DNA of 64,000 nucleotides from Candidatus Fredericiella danica (GTDB taxonomy: Bacteria > Chloroflexota > Anaerolineae > Caldilineales > Caldilineaceae), in NCBI GenBank assembly GCA_016713335.1, contig JADJPH010000011.1, positions 88,179 through 152,178 of the forward strand, in the 5' to 3' direction. Both the position numbers and the translations under genes were made by a program. The number at the start of each line of letters is the position of its first letter. Position 1 is the first letter of the stretch. A model generated the notes under the pieces. The model did no database searches. It saw nothing but the letters and a program-made list of their open reading frames with translations, and was not told the origin of the DNA. Below are positions 37,893 to 46,659 of the stretch, one piece after another.

Positions 37893-38092
37893 GGAAGCAT
37901 GCAGATTGTACAGCAACGGCATGTTGTTGTCAATGGGGTAAAAATTCGCTCTGTGTGCGGATTTATGCGCGCTATGGAATCGTTTTGTGGTCAACGAATG
38001 AAGACCAATTTATTGACGAAACGGGGGAAGCGTGCTATTTTCCACTTGTGTTTCCCCGGCTTTTGGTAACTGGTTAGACAGGAGTTTTCCAC

Positions 38093-39202
38093 ATGAATTC
38101 AGTTGCGACACCATCTGCTGACACATTCGAATCTTGGACGGAATTGCCGGATCCACGGGAATTGTTGGCGGAATCTGACCCTGAGGTCTACGCTGCCATT
38201 GAAGCGGAGCGGCAGCGTCAATTCAACGGCGTGGAACTCATCGCCAGTGAGAAACTACGTTTCCGCACCTGTCCTGGCAGCAATGGGCAGCGTGTTGACG
38301 AACAAATATGCCGAAGGGTATCCGGGCAAGCGCTATTACGGTGGCTGCGAATGCGTCGACGTGGCCGAAGAGATCGCCATCGCCCGCGCCAAGACACTGT
38401 TTGGTGCCGATCATGCGAATGTGCAGCCCCACTCCGGGGCGCAGGCGAACGAAGCGGTCTACCTGGCGTTTCTAAATCCCGGCGATACGGTGCTGGCGCT
38501 GAAACTGGATCATGGCGGACACCTGAGTCATGGGATGAAGCTCAATAGCTCCGGCAAACTCTACAACTTCCACCACTATGGGGTGAGCCGCGAGACAGAG
38601 CGCATTGACTACGACGAAGTTGAACGCATGGCGATCGAGGTGAAGCCGAAATTGCTCGTCGCCGGCGCCAGTGCCTACTCTCGCTTCTGGGATTTTCCCC
38701 GCATGCGGCAGATTGCGGACAAGGTTGGCGCCAAACTGATGATGGACATGGCCCACATTGCGGGTCTGGTGGCCGCACGCCTCCATCCGGACCCGGTTCC
38801 GTACTGCGATGTCGTGACGACGACGACGCACAAGACCCTGCGCGGCCCACGCGGCGGTATGATCCTCTGCCGCGCCCAAATGCTAAGGACATTGACAAGG
38901 CGGTCTTCCCAGGCATGCAGGGCGGACCGCTGATGCATGTCATTGCGTCCAAAGCGGTGGCGTTTGGTGAGGCGTTTACCAATAAGAATATGATTCCGTT
39001 TGATCCAAAGCCGGCCATGACCGCAAGCGGTATCCGGTTGGGGTCACCCGCGGCAACCACGCGCGGGCTAGGAGAGGGTGAGTTTGCACAGATTGCCTTC
39101 TGGATTGCAGAGATCGCCAAGGACCCCACCAATGTCGAACTTCAGGACTTTGTTCGCGGGCGGGTGGCGGAGACGATGGAGCATTTCCCGGTGCCCGCAT
39201 AA
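38093..39202 (+). CDS. glyA: Serine hydroxymethyltransferase, two frameshifts and an internal deletion
   Basis: PLP enzyme converting serine and tetrahydrofolate to glycine and methylene-THF. AGGAG precedes the ATG at 38093. Removing one A from 38252-38254 restores LIASENYVS; adding one A at 38878-38880 restores CRAQNAKDIDKAVFPG. The PLP-lysine motif TTTTHKTLRGPRGG is present. After MHVIASKAVAFGEAF the sequence jumps in frame to TNKNMIPFDPKPAMTASGIR, so about 65 residues of the C-terminal domain normally found between these motifs are missing near 38980. The frameshifts look like sequencing error; the deletion would inactivate the enzyme unless it is a misassembly. Confidence 0.85.
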
Positions 39203-39226
39203 AGACCACGAATCGCAAGGTTTATC

Positions 39227-39261
39227 AGACCCGCCCATCTGCGATGGGCGGGTCTTTCTTT
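39227..39261 (+). terminator. Rho-independent terminator of glyA
   Basis: A perfect 12-bp stem AGACCCGCCCAT / ATGGGCGGGTCT (39227-39238 and 39244-39255) with a 5-base loop, followed by TTCTTT. It lies 25 bases past the glyA stop codon. Confidence 0.85.
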
Positions 39262-39462
39262 GGTCGTTGCGCGGCAATCGACCCCGGCAGGCAAGTTCAG
39301 GCGGATTGCCCCCCGGTTGCAGTGCACCTGCCGGTTTATGGCCGGTTGACAACATGCACCCCTTGCCGGGTAGAATAGAAAATCGTTTGCTCAACTGATA
39401 TCAACCGCAGCCACCATGGCGCAGATCGCTTCCTCTGGCCGCGCAACACTGTTAGGAGCCTC

Positions 39463-40815
39463 ATGACCGCCGCAACCACAGCCCCACGCCGGCGCTTGCT
39501 TGGTACGCGCGAGCAAGTGGGTTGGTACTTTTACGACTGGGCCAATTCTGCGTTTTCGACCACCGTCGTGGCCGTCTTTTTGGGACCCTATCTTACGAGC
39601 GTGACGAAGTTGGCCGCCGACCCCACCGGTCACGTGAATTTGTTGGGCGTGCCGATCGACGCCGATGCCTACTTCCCGTTTGTGGTTTCGTTGTCGGTCT
39701 TGCTGCAGGTTGTCATCTTGCCGGTGATCGGCGCCGTAGCGGATTACACCCATCTGAAGAAACGGGTGATGGCGCTCTTTGCGTATATCGGGGCGGCGGC
39801 CACCATGCTCCTCTACTTTGTGAGCGGCGGCAATTATCTATTGGGTGGATTCCTCTTCCTCGTCGCCAATTTGAGCTTTGGTGCGGCTATGGTCGCCTAT
39901 AACGCGTTCCTCCCTGAGATCTCATCTCCAGACGAACGCGACAAGGTTTCCTCGATCGGCTGGGCGACAGGCTACTTAGGCGGCGGTTTGCTCCTGGCCA
40001 TTAATCTCGTGTTCTTTTCGATGCGCGAGCAACTGGGCGTCACGACGGAGCAGGCGATTCGCATCAGCCTGGCTTCGGCGGGGCTGTGGTGGGCGATCTT
40101 TACGATCATTCCACTGCTGGCAATCCACAATCGCCAGGCGCGGCGTTCGCTGCCCGCGGGTGAGCGCTACATTTCCATCGGCTTCAAGCAATTGGGGAGT
40201 ACGCTGCGACGGCTGCCGCGTTGCCCACATACGCTGCTCTTTCTTGTGGCTTACCTGTTGTACAACGACGGCATCCAAACCGTGATTTCGCTCTCGGCAC
40301 AGTTTGGTAGCGAGGAACTCGGTATGACCGCAGCCGAGTTGCCGGCGCTGTTCCTGATGGTGCAGTTTGTGGCCTTTTTCGGTGCGTTGGGGTTCGGTGT
40401 ATTGGCGCGCTATACAGGGGCGAAACGTGCGATCATCATCAGCCTGGTCATCTGGACCGGTGTGGTGGCTTTTGCCTATTCGCCGCTGCTCCAGACCGGG
40501 CGACAGTTTTTTTTGGTGGGTGCGGTGATTGCGCTGGTGCTTGGCGGCAGCCAGGCGTTGAGCCGGTCGCTCTTCTCGCAGATGATCCCAGCCGGTCAGG
40601 AGACAGAGTATTTCAGTCTGTATGAAATCAGCGAACGCGGCACGAGTTGGCTGGGGCCACTCGTGTTTGGTCTTGCCATTCAGTTGACCGACAGCTACCG
40701 CGTGGCAGTGCTTGCCATCGGGATCTTTTTCCTTGCCGGACTGGTCTTGCTTCCGCTGGTGAATGTACGCCGCGCAATTGAAGAGGCGGGCAATGAGGCG
40801 CCTGCCAAAATCTAG
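39463..40815 (+). CDS. MFS transporter, UMF1/Atg22-like
   Basis: A 450-residue protein with about twelve membrane helices. The N-terminus QVGWYFYDWANSAFSTTVVAVF is the signature of the UMF1 (unknown major facilitator 1) branch related to yeast Atg22, a vacuolar amino-acid exporter. The loop PVIGAVADYTHLKKRV corresponds to the MFS motif A. A gene next to glyA suggests an amino-acid substrate, but this is only a guess. It is convergent with the pyruvate kinase gene, the two stops being four bases apart. Confidence 0.88.
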   Translation: MTAATTAPRRRLLGTREQVGWYFYDWANSAFSTTVVAVFLGPYLTSVTKLAADPTGHVNLLGVPIDADAYFPFVVSLSVLLQVVILPVIGAVADYTHLKKRVMALFAYIGAAATMLLYFVSGGNYLLGGFLFLVANLSFGAAMVAYNAFLPEISSPDERDKVSSIGWATGYLGGGLLLAINLVFFSMREQLGVTTEQAIRISLASAGLWWAIFTIIPLLAIHNRQARRSLPAGERYISIGFKQLGSTLRRLPRCPHTLLFLVAYLLYNDGIQTVISLSAQFGSEELGMTAAELPALFLMVQFVAFFGALGFGVLARYTGAKRAIIISLVIWTGVVAFAYSPLLQTGRQFFLVGAVIALVLGGSQALSRSLFSQMIPAGQETEYFSLYEISERGTSWLGPLVFGLAIQLTDSYRVAVLAIGIFFLAGLVLLPLVNVRRAIEEAGNEAPAKI

Positions 40816-40819
40816 CGTC

Positions 40820-42576
40820 CTAGCGCTTCCACTCGGTGACCTGGCCGGTGCTGGCATCCAGAATAATGGAAAGCCCGTCGATCAACTCGTGAAGGCTCCC
40901 CTCGGCGCCAACCACGGCCGGCAACCCCAATTCCACGGCGGCGAGTGCGCCGTGGCTGTCCATCCCGCCTTCGACGGTGATCAACCCGCCGGCACGTCGT
41001 AGCAACGGCAGGATCGTGCGGTCAACCTTGTCGGTGAAGATGATATGTTGAGAGCCAACCACGATGTCTTCGGCGCTCTGTACCGGCGTGCGCAGGGCAA
41101 GAATTACCCCCGCGACATCACGCTGGCCAATCCCGGCGCCACGGGCTAGAATCCGATCGATGCGGCGCACCATCATCAAGTTGGTGGTTGTGCGTACATT
41201 GCCGACGACGCCCGCAGTTAAGACGACTGTATCCCCTCACCCACAAAGCCCTTTGCCTGGGCAACGGCGATGGCGTCGGTCACGACCTCATCGGTGTTGC
41301 TGAGCCGTTTGGTCAAGAGTGGATAAGTGCCCCAAAAAGAGGGCAAGTTGGCGCTGCACCATCGGGCTCGGCGTCACCGCGATCAACGGCACTTCAGGAC
41401 GGAAGGCGGACATCAACCGGGCGGTGGCGCCGCTCACAGTGGGCACGATGATCGCTTTCGCCTTTGTTTCGATGGCAGTCTCAACGGCGGCATGGGTGAT
41501 GGCGCCGGCGCCGGTGAAGACACGCGGGCGGTCAAAGTTGATTTTGCCGCGCGAGTTGGTCATCAACCGCTCTGCCTCTTCCGCAATTTTGACCATGGTG
41601 ATAACGGATTCAACCGGGTATTGGCCCGATGCCGTTTCGCCCGAAAGCATGATCGCATCGGTGCCATCCAACACGGCGTTGGCGACGTCACTCGCCTCGG
41701 CGCGCGTGGGTCTGGGGTCGCGAATCATCGAGTCAAGCATCTGGGTGGCCGTGATTACGGGCCGTGCGGCGGCAAGGCACTTGCTGATGATCATCTTCTG
41801 GACCGTCGGGACGGTCTCCGGGCTGGTTTCGATGCCAAGGTCCCCGCGCGCAACCATGATGGCGTCGGCGACTTCGATGATGGCATCGATGTTGCGTACG
41901 GCATCCGGTTTTTCGATCTTGGCGATGACCGGGATCGCGCGGCCGAAGTTGGAATTGTTCTGAATGATGCCTTTCAGTTCTACGACTTCATGGGCCTTGC
42001 GCACGAAGCTGAGGGCAATCCAGTCGCACTGATGGTCCAGGGCGAACTTGACATCTTCCAGGTCCTTCAGCGTCAGGGCCGGAATGTCAAGCGAGGCATC
42101 CGGTAGGTTCATGCCTTTGTTGCTTTGGAGCACGCCGCTGAGGATCACACTTGTCCGAATCTCTGTCGCATCCGTTTCGATGACTTCGAGTTCGAGCATG
42201 CCGTCGTCAAGGAGGATGCGCTCCCCGGGCTGGACGGTTTTGGGCAATTCTTTGTATTGAATCGGAACACGCCCAATCGCACCAATGATATCCTCGGTTG
42301 TGAGGATCAATTCCTGGCCCTTCTCCAGGGCACGCCACCCTCCTGCATTTTCCCCGTGCGCAGTTTCGGTCCCTGTAGGTCGGCGAGGATCGCAATGGGT
42401 TTCTGAAGTTGCTCGGAGACGGTGCGAATGCGTTCAATGGTTTCCGCGTGATAGTCATGCGTGCCGTGACTGAGGTTGAGCCGGGATACATTCATGCCGG
42501 CAGCGGCAATCCGCCGCAAAACCGGTAGCTCGCGGCTGGCCGGACCAATAGTGCAGACAATCTTTACTCGAAGCAT
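40820..42576 (-). CDS. pyk: Pyruvate kinase with C-terminal PEP-utilising (phosphohistidine) domain, three frameshifts
   Basis: Start MLRVKIVCTIGPASRE at 42576, with NVSRLNLSHGTHDYH and LADLQGPKLRTG. Breaks lie near 42340, at the A5 run 41334-41338 (one A too many; restored LFWGTYPLLTKRLSNTDEV), and at the C4 run 41233-41236 (one C missing; restored GEGDTVVLTAGVVGN). The metal and substrate motif VMVARGDLGIE and the activation segment DGTDAIMLSGETASGQYP are present. After the kinase proper a domain of about 80 residues (VDRTILPLLRRAGGLITVEGG MDSHGA split) matches the mobile PEP-utiliser domain, as in Bacillus-type enzymes. Glycolytic enzyme making ATP and pyruvate; all breaks look like sequencing errors. 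Confidence 0.88.
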
Positions 42577-42614
42577 GGCGCAACTGTTCCTTGATTCGTA
42601 TCAGGAAATTTGTC

Positions 42615-42852
42615 GCGTATCGTACGAAGAGACACAAAAGACAAAGAGACAAAGAGACAAAGAGACAGGGAGACTGGGAGACTGGGAGACAGGGAGACAA
42701 TCAATTCTCGCATCTCTCTCCTCTCTGCGTTTGCTCCGCGTCTCTGCGCCTCCGCGGTGGGAGGTAGTGCGGGGGAAAAGATCAACGCGGGGAGAGGAGT
42801 GGGAGGTGGGAGATGGGTGGCACGTGTCACACAACACGCAATACGCAATACG
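42615..42852. repeat. Dispersed repeats, families A and B, composite copy with GACAAAGA tandem array
   Basis: From 42620 a degenerate tandem array of 9-10 base units (GAGACAAA, then GGGAGACT) runs to about 42700. It is followed by CTCTGCGTTTGCTCCGCGTC and GGGGGAAAAGATCAACGCGG, the sequence of family A, and by AACACGCAATACGCAATACG at 42836 of family B. Three repeat types lie in one 240-base gap between pyk and the small gene upstream. Confidence 0.65.
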
Positions 42853-42854
42853 TT

Positions 42855-43079
42855 TTACTGACAGCCGTTGTGGTGGAGTGGACCGCTTGTGTAGCGCTGT
42901 TCAGGTAGTTCGCGGCGCTGGTCGGGTTGGCGGCCAAAAAACTGGGCGGCGAACCAGGCGCGGAGAGAAAAGGTCGAGGTTGGGGCATCCGCGTAGAGCG
43001 GGTCGACGGGTTCGTGCCCAAACAGATCGTGGCGTGCACTCTCTGTCTCAAATAGACGTTCCGCTTCAAATGGCGCCAT
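42855..43079 (-). CDS. Small hypothetical protein (74 residues)
   Basis: I do not recognise it. AAGGAG lies ten bases before the ATG at 43079, which is good support that it is translated. The sequence is hydrophilic (MAPFEAERLFETESARHDLF, then STFSLRAWFAAQFFGRQPDQ) with an amphipathic middle and no signal. It stands upstream of the pyk gene on the same strand, separated by repeats. Confidence 0.5.
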   Translation of the reverse strand: MAPFEAERLFETESARHDLFGHEPVDPLYADAPTSTFSLRAWFAAQFFGRQPDQRRELPEQRYTSGPLHHNGCQ

Positions 43080-43254
43080 TGGTTTGATCTCCTTGTCGCA
43101 GCGGTCAACCCATCACCATCAGGGAGAGCGACCTTTTCCGGGTGAGCCTCACAATCAGGCGACATGGGGGGAAATGCCATCATCCAGGGACAATAGATAT
43201 CGTACCCGAAGCGCATCATGCTGTCAACGCATTTTTTCGACGCAGACCTCTCGC

Positions 43255-43360
43255 CGTATGGACACGGCGATGCCGGTGTCCATACGAGAATATTCGGCGG
43301 TGACGACGGACACAGCACTGCCGTGTCCCTACGAGACAGGCGCCCGAGAATATTCGGCGG
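43255..43360. repeat. Tandem pair of hairpin repeats, family C
   Basis: Two related units in a row, 43255-43300 and 43308-43360. Each holds a hairpin (GTATGGACACGGC with GCCGGTGTCCATAC; GGACACAGC with GCCGTGTCC) followed by CGAGAATATTCGGCGG, an exact 16-base repeat at 43285 and 43345. They lie upstream of the SulP gene and are not related to families A or B. Confidence 0.6.
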
Positions 43361-43446
43361 AATTGAAGTTGGATTTTCCTCGTAAGGTGCTATCATATAA
43401 ACCCTATTCGAATGAAAATAAACAACACCGTGAAGGTCAACCAGCT

Positions 43447-45177
43447 ATGGCCACTATTGAAACGGGCACAGAGAAGAAGCTGTCCGGATTTCGTCGCTAT
43501 CTCCCAATCCTATCGTGGTTGCCACACTATAATCGGTCGTGGCTCACAGTCGACGCCATCGCAGGGCTCACCTTGTGGGGGCTCGTGGTGCCGGAGGCGA
43601 TGGCCTATGCCGGTATCGCCGGTCTGCCGCCGCAAGCGGGTCTCTACACGCTGGTTGTGGCACTACTGGTCTATGCGGTGTTTGGCACCTCCCGCCATCT
43701 GGTTGTTCAGGCCACCTCGGCAACCGCAGCCTTGCTGGCATCTTCAGTGGCGGCGGCGCTGGTCGCAACGACAGCGGAGAACGCTGCGGACCCTGCCACC
43801 TATCAGGCCTATGCGTCAGCCTTCGTGCTGGTCACCGGTGCGATCTTCTTGATCGCCGGGCTGCTGCGGCTGGGGTTTATCACCCAGTTCCTGTCCAAGC
43901 CGGTGATGGATGGGTTCGTGATGGGGTTGGCCATCTTTGTGGCCGTAGGGCAACTGAACAAACTCTTCGGCGTACCCAAGCCCGACGGCAACACCGTCCA
44001 GCGGTTTCTTGGGATAGTTGCCGAGTTGCCGCAGGCAAACTGGGCGACGGTTGTTGTCGGAGTCGCAGCACTGGCGGTGCTATTTCTACTGCCGCGCTTG
44101 AGTGAAAAGATTCCCGCGGGTCTCGTGGTCTTATTTGGCGCGATCATTGCGAGTAGTGTGCTCGATCTGAGTGGTCAATACGGCGTGGCGGTGGTGGGCG
44201 TCCTGCCGCAGGGGTTGCCATCCCTGGCTTTACCGCAAATCCCAATGGACACCTATCTGGCGATGATCTTGCCTGCGATTGGTGTTCTGTTGGTTGCATT
44301 TAGCGAGGCGTTGGGCGTGGCCCACGAATTTGCGGAGAAGCATGGGTATGAGGTGGACGCCGACCAGGAGCTGAATGCTCATGCCGCAGCGAACCTGTTC
44401 AGCGCTCTGTTTGGAGGGATGATCGCGGCTGGCAGCATGTCGGCCTCGGCTGTAAAGGAAGGCGCCGGCGGCCGCTCTCAGGTGACGAATCTCATCACCT
44501 GGGTAGCCACCATTGTGACGCTGCTATTTTTGACCCCGCTCTTTGGGCCGCTGCCCGAGGCAGTCCTTGCGGCCCTGATCATCCACGCTGTCTGGCACAT
44601 CATCGCCTCACGCAAACTGCTACGGCTGCGGCATGAAGCGCCGATTGAGGTGTGGTTTGGGGTTCTGGCGCTGGCAGGCGTACTGTTCATCGATGTACTT
44701 GAGGGCATGGTGATCGGATTGGTAGCATCACTTGTCTTTGTGATCTACCGATCAAGTCGACCACACATTGCCGCACTCGGCCGTGTACCCGGTGTACCCG
44801 GCGCCTATTCTGATCTGGAACGGCACCCCGAAAACGAGCCGGTGCCAGGGGTGTTGATCGTGCGGTTGGATGGTCCGCTCTATTACGCCAGCGCGCTTAC
44901 ATTCAAAGAGAAAGTGAAGACTATGGTCGCCGAGTCGCAACCCAGGGCCATTGTTTTCGACGCGGGCAGCCAAGACGTGCTCGACGTGACGAGCGTTGAG
45001 ATGATCAAGAGCCTGGTCCATGAATTGCACGGGAGGGGGATCGTTGTGACCTTTGCCGAGGTGCACGCTCCCGCACTCGAATATAGCCGCAAGACAGGGC
45101 TACTTGAGATAGTTGGTGAAGAGCACATCTTCCCGACGGTCGACGCGGCCGTTAGGAGCGCCGAAGCGACCGGATAG
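43447..45177 (+). CDS. SulP-family anion transporter with STAS domain
   Basis: A 576-residue protein; the ATG at 43447 starts MATIETGTEKK just before the first conserved segment. The sulfate-transporter core has PVLSWL-like PILSWLPHYNRSWLTVDAIA, VPEAMAYAGIAGLPPQAGLYT (the family signature) and about ten to twelve membrane segments. The C-terminal STAS domain (residues 440-560) has the anti-sigma-antagonist pattern VLIVRLDGPLYYAS ... IVFDAGSQDVLDVTSVEMIK. Substrates in the family are sulfate, bicarbonate or dicarboxylates; the sequence does not decide. Its stop is six bases from the convergent phoU stop. Confidence 0.92.
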   Translation: MATIETGTEKKLSGFRRYLPILSWLPHYNRSWLTVDAIAGLTLWGLVVPEAMAYAGIAGLPPQAGLYTLVVALLVYAVFGTSRHLVVQATSATAALLASSVAAALVATTAENAADPATYQAYASAFVLVTGAIFLIAGLLRLGFITQFLSKPVMDGFVMGLAIFVAVGQLNKLFGVPKPDGNTVQRFLGIVAELPQANWATVVVGVAALAVLFLLPRLSEKIPAGLVVLFGAIIASSVLDLSGQYGVAVVGVLPQGLPSLALPQIPMDTYLAMILPAIGVLLVAFSEALGVAHEFAEKHGYEVDADQELNAHAAANLFSALFGGMIAAGSMSASAVKEGAGGRSQVTNLITWVATIVTLLFLTPLFGPLPEAVLAALIIHAVWHIIASRKLLRLRHEAPIEVWFGVLALAGVLFIDVLEGMVIGLVASLVFVIYRSSRPHIAALGRVPGVPGAYSDLERHPENEPVPGVLIVRLDGPLYYASALTFKEKVKTMVAESQPRAIVFDAGSQDVLDVTSVEMIKSLVHELHGRGIVVTFAEVHAPALEYSRKTGLLEIVGEEHIFPTVDAAVRSAEATG

Positions 45178-45183
45178 CGTTAC

Positions 45184-45867
45184 TTACACATCCGTTTCGC
45201 GGTCGGTGTTGATCTCTTCGAAGGCCCCGGTGACGAGGTAGACGATGCGTTCGGCGACATTGGTTGCCAGGTCGCCAAAGCGCTCCAGCTCACGGGCAGC
45301 GCGCAGCACCTCGTAGGCGGCCTCGACCTTTTCAGGGTTACCCGCCAACGCCATCTGGCCCATTACCTTTGTAAATATGACGGCGTAAAGTGCGTCCACC
45401 TGGTCGTCCTGCCGGGCAATCACGCGCGCCAGGTCCACATTGTTGTGTGCATAGGCCAGCATTACCTGGTTCAGCATGCGGCCCACAAGTTCGCCCATCT
45501 GTTTCAGTTCGGTGGGTCGCTCCTGCGTAGGGTTCTTGAGCAGATGAGGTACGACCTTGGCGATCCCCTTGGTCTGATCCCCCGTCCGTTCCAGGTCGAC
45601 GATGATGTTCATCGCCGTCATGATGGTGCGGAGGTCACGCGCCGCCGGTTGCTGGGTGACGATAAGTGAGAAGCAGCGATCTTCAATCTCAAACCGCAGT
45701 TTGTTTACCAGGCGATCTGCAGCATAGACTTCTTTGGCCTTGTCTGTGCTGAGGGTGGCGAGTGCATCCATCGCCAGTTGCAACTCTTCTTGCACCCGGC
45801 TACCCATCATGAGAATGCTATCGCGCAGCTCGCTGAGCTGGCGGTCGAAATGTGAGCGTCCGGTCAT
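45184..45867 (-). CDS. phoU: Phosphate-transport regulatory protein PhoU
   Basis: A 227-residue all-helical protein made of two similar three-helix PhoU repeats (LRDSILMMGSRVQEELQLAM ... RTIMTAMNIIVDLERTGDQT, and MGELVGRMLNQVMLAY ... LRAARELERFGDLATNVAER). The E-R-x-G-D metal motifs occur in both (LERTGDQ, LERFGDL). The ATG at 45867 has GGAGG five bases upstream. PhoU couples the Pst transporter to the PhoR/PhoB system and limits phosphate uptake. Last gene of the pst operon, 10 bases after pstB. Confidence 0.95.
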   Translation of the reverse strand: MTGRSHFDRQLSELRDSILMMGSRVQEELQLAMDALATLSTDKAKEVYAADRLVNKLRFEIEDRCFSLIVTQQPAARDLRTIMTAMNIIVDLERTGDQTKGIAKVVPHLLKNPTQERPTELKQMGELVGRMLNQVMLAYAHNNVDLARVIARQDDQVDALYAVIFTKVMGQMALAGNPEKVEAAYEVLRAARELERFGDLATNVAERIVYLVTGAFEEINTDRETDV

Positions 45868-45877
45868 ATTGCCTCCA

Positions 45878-46644
45878 TTAGCCACGACGTCCGGTAATAT
45901 ACGACTCAGTCAGAGATTGTTTTGGCTGAGCAAATAGTCTCTCGGTCTCGCTGAATTCCACTAGTTCGCCGAGCCAGAAGAAACCCCGTGTAATCCGATG
46001 CGCGCCGCCTGCTGCATATTGTGAGTAACAATGACGATCGTGTACTCCTCAGCGAGGCGGCGCATCAGATCTTCGACGCTCAGCGTTGCAACGGGATCCA
46101 AGGCCGAACACGGCTCGTCCATCAAAATAACGCTCGGTTTCACCGCAATGGTTCGCGCAATGCACAAACGCTGCTGCTGGCCCGGGTTCAACTGCAGCGC
46201 ATTGTCCTCAAGTCTGTGTTTTACTTCATCCCAGAGCGCAGCCCCTTCGAGGCTCTGCTGTACGATGGTCTCCAGTTCGCGGCGTGACTTTGTGATGCCC
46301 AGGATGCGCGGCCCAAAGGCTACATTCTCGAATATGCTTTGTGGAAATGGGTTCGGGCGCTGGAAGACCATGCCGATATGCTGGCGCAGTTCCACCACAT
46401 CGCGGTCTGGTGCGTAGATGTCCTGGCCGTCCAAGAAAATCGCGCCTTCCGCCCGCGTGCCACGAATCGTATCGTTCATGCGATTCAGACAGCGCAAGAA
46501 GGTGGACTTGCCGCACCCGGAGGGGCCAATGAGCGCGGTGATGCGCTTTTCCACGATGCCAAGATTCAACGTTTTCAATGCCTGAAAATCGCCATAGTAA
46601 AAGCTGAAATTTTGGACGTCGATCTTGTTGGTTGGAGTAGCCAT
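45878..46644 (-). CDS. pstB: PstB phosphate ATPase with non-canonical signature motif; frameshifted C-terminus
   Basis: Catalytic residues of the ATP site are intact: Walker A GPSGCGKST (40-48), Q-loop Gln95 in VFQRPNPFP, Walker B VILMDEP with Glu177, switch His208 in VTHNM. The ABC signature, normally LSGGQ, is LNPGQ (152-156). Near the end the frame is lost: the correct reading continues in other frames as SDYTGF and WLGELVEFSETERLF ... SLTESYITGRRG to a TAA at 45878, ten bases before phoU. It probably pairs with the neighbouring PstB-like ATPase, whose defects are the complementary ones. Confidence 0.88.
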
Positions 46645-46659
46645 CAGTTGCTCATTCTG

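Noticed and set aside
37851..38092. Glycine riboswitch upstream of glyA
   Set aside because: I looked for tandem aptamer-like stems and conserved GGAGAG/GGA cores and saw none.
42620..42700. Short tandem units of GACAAAGA/GGGAGACT as a possible CRISPR array
   Set aside because: Units are 9-10 bases, degenerate and without spacers; no cas genes in the window. Part of a composite repeat.
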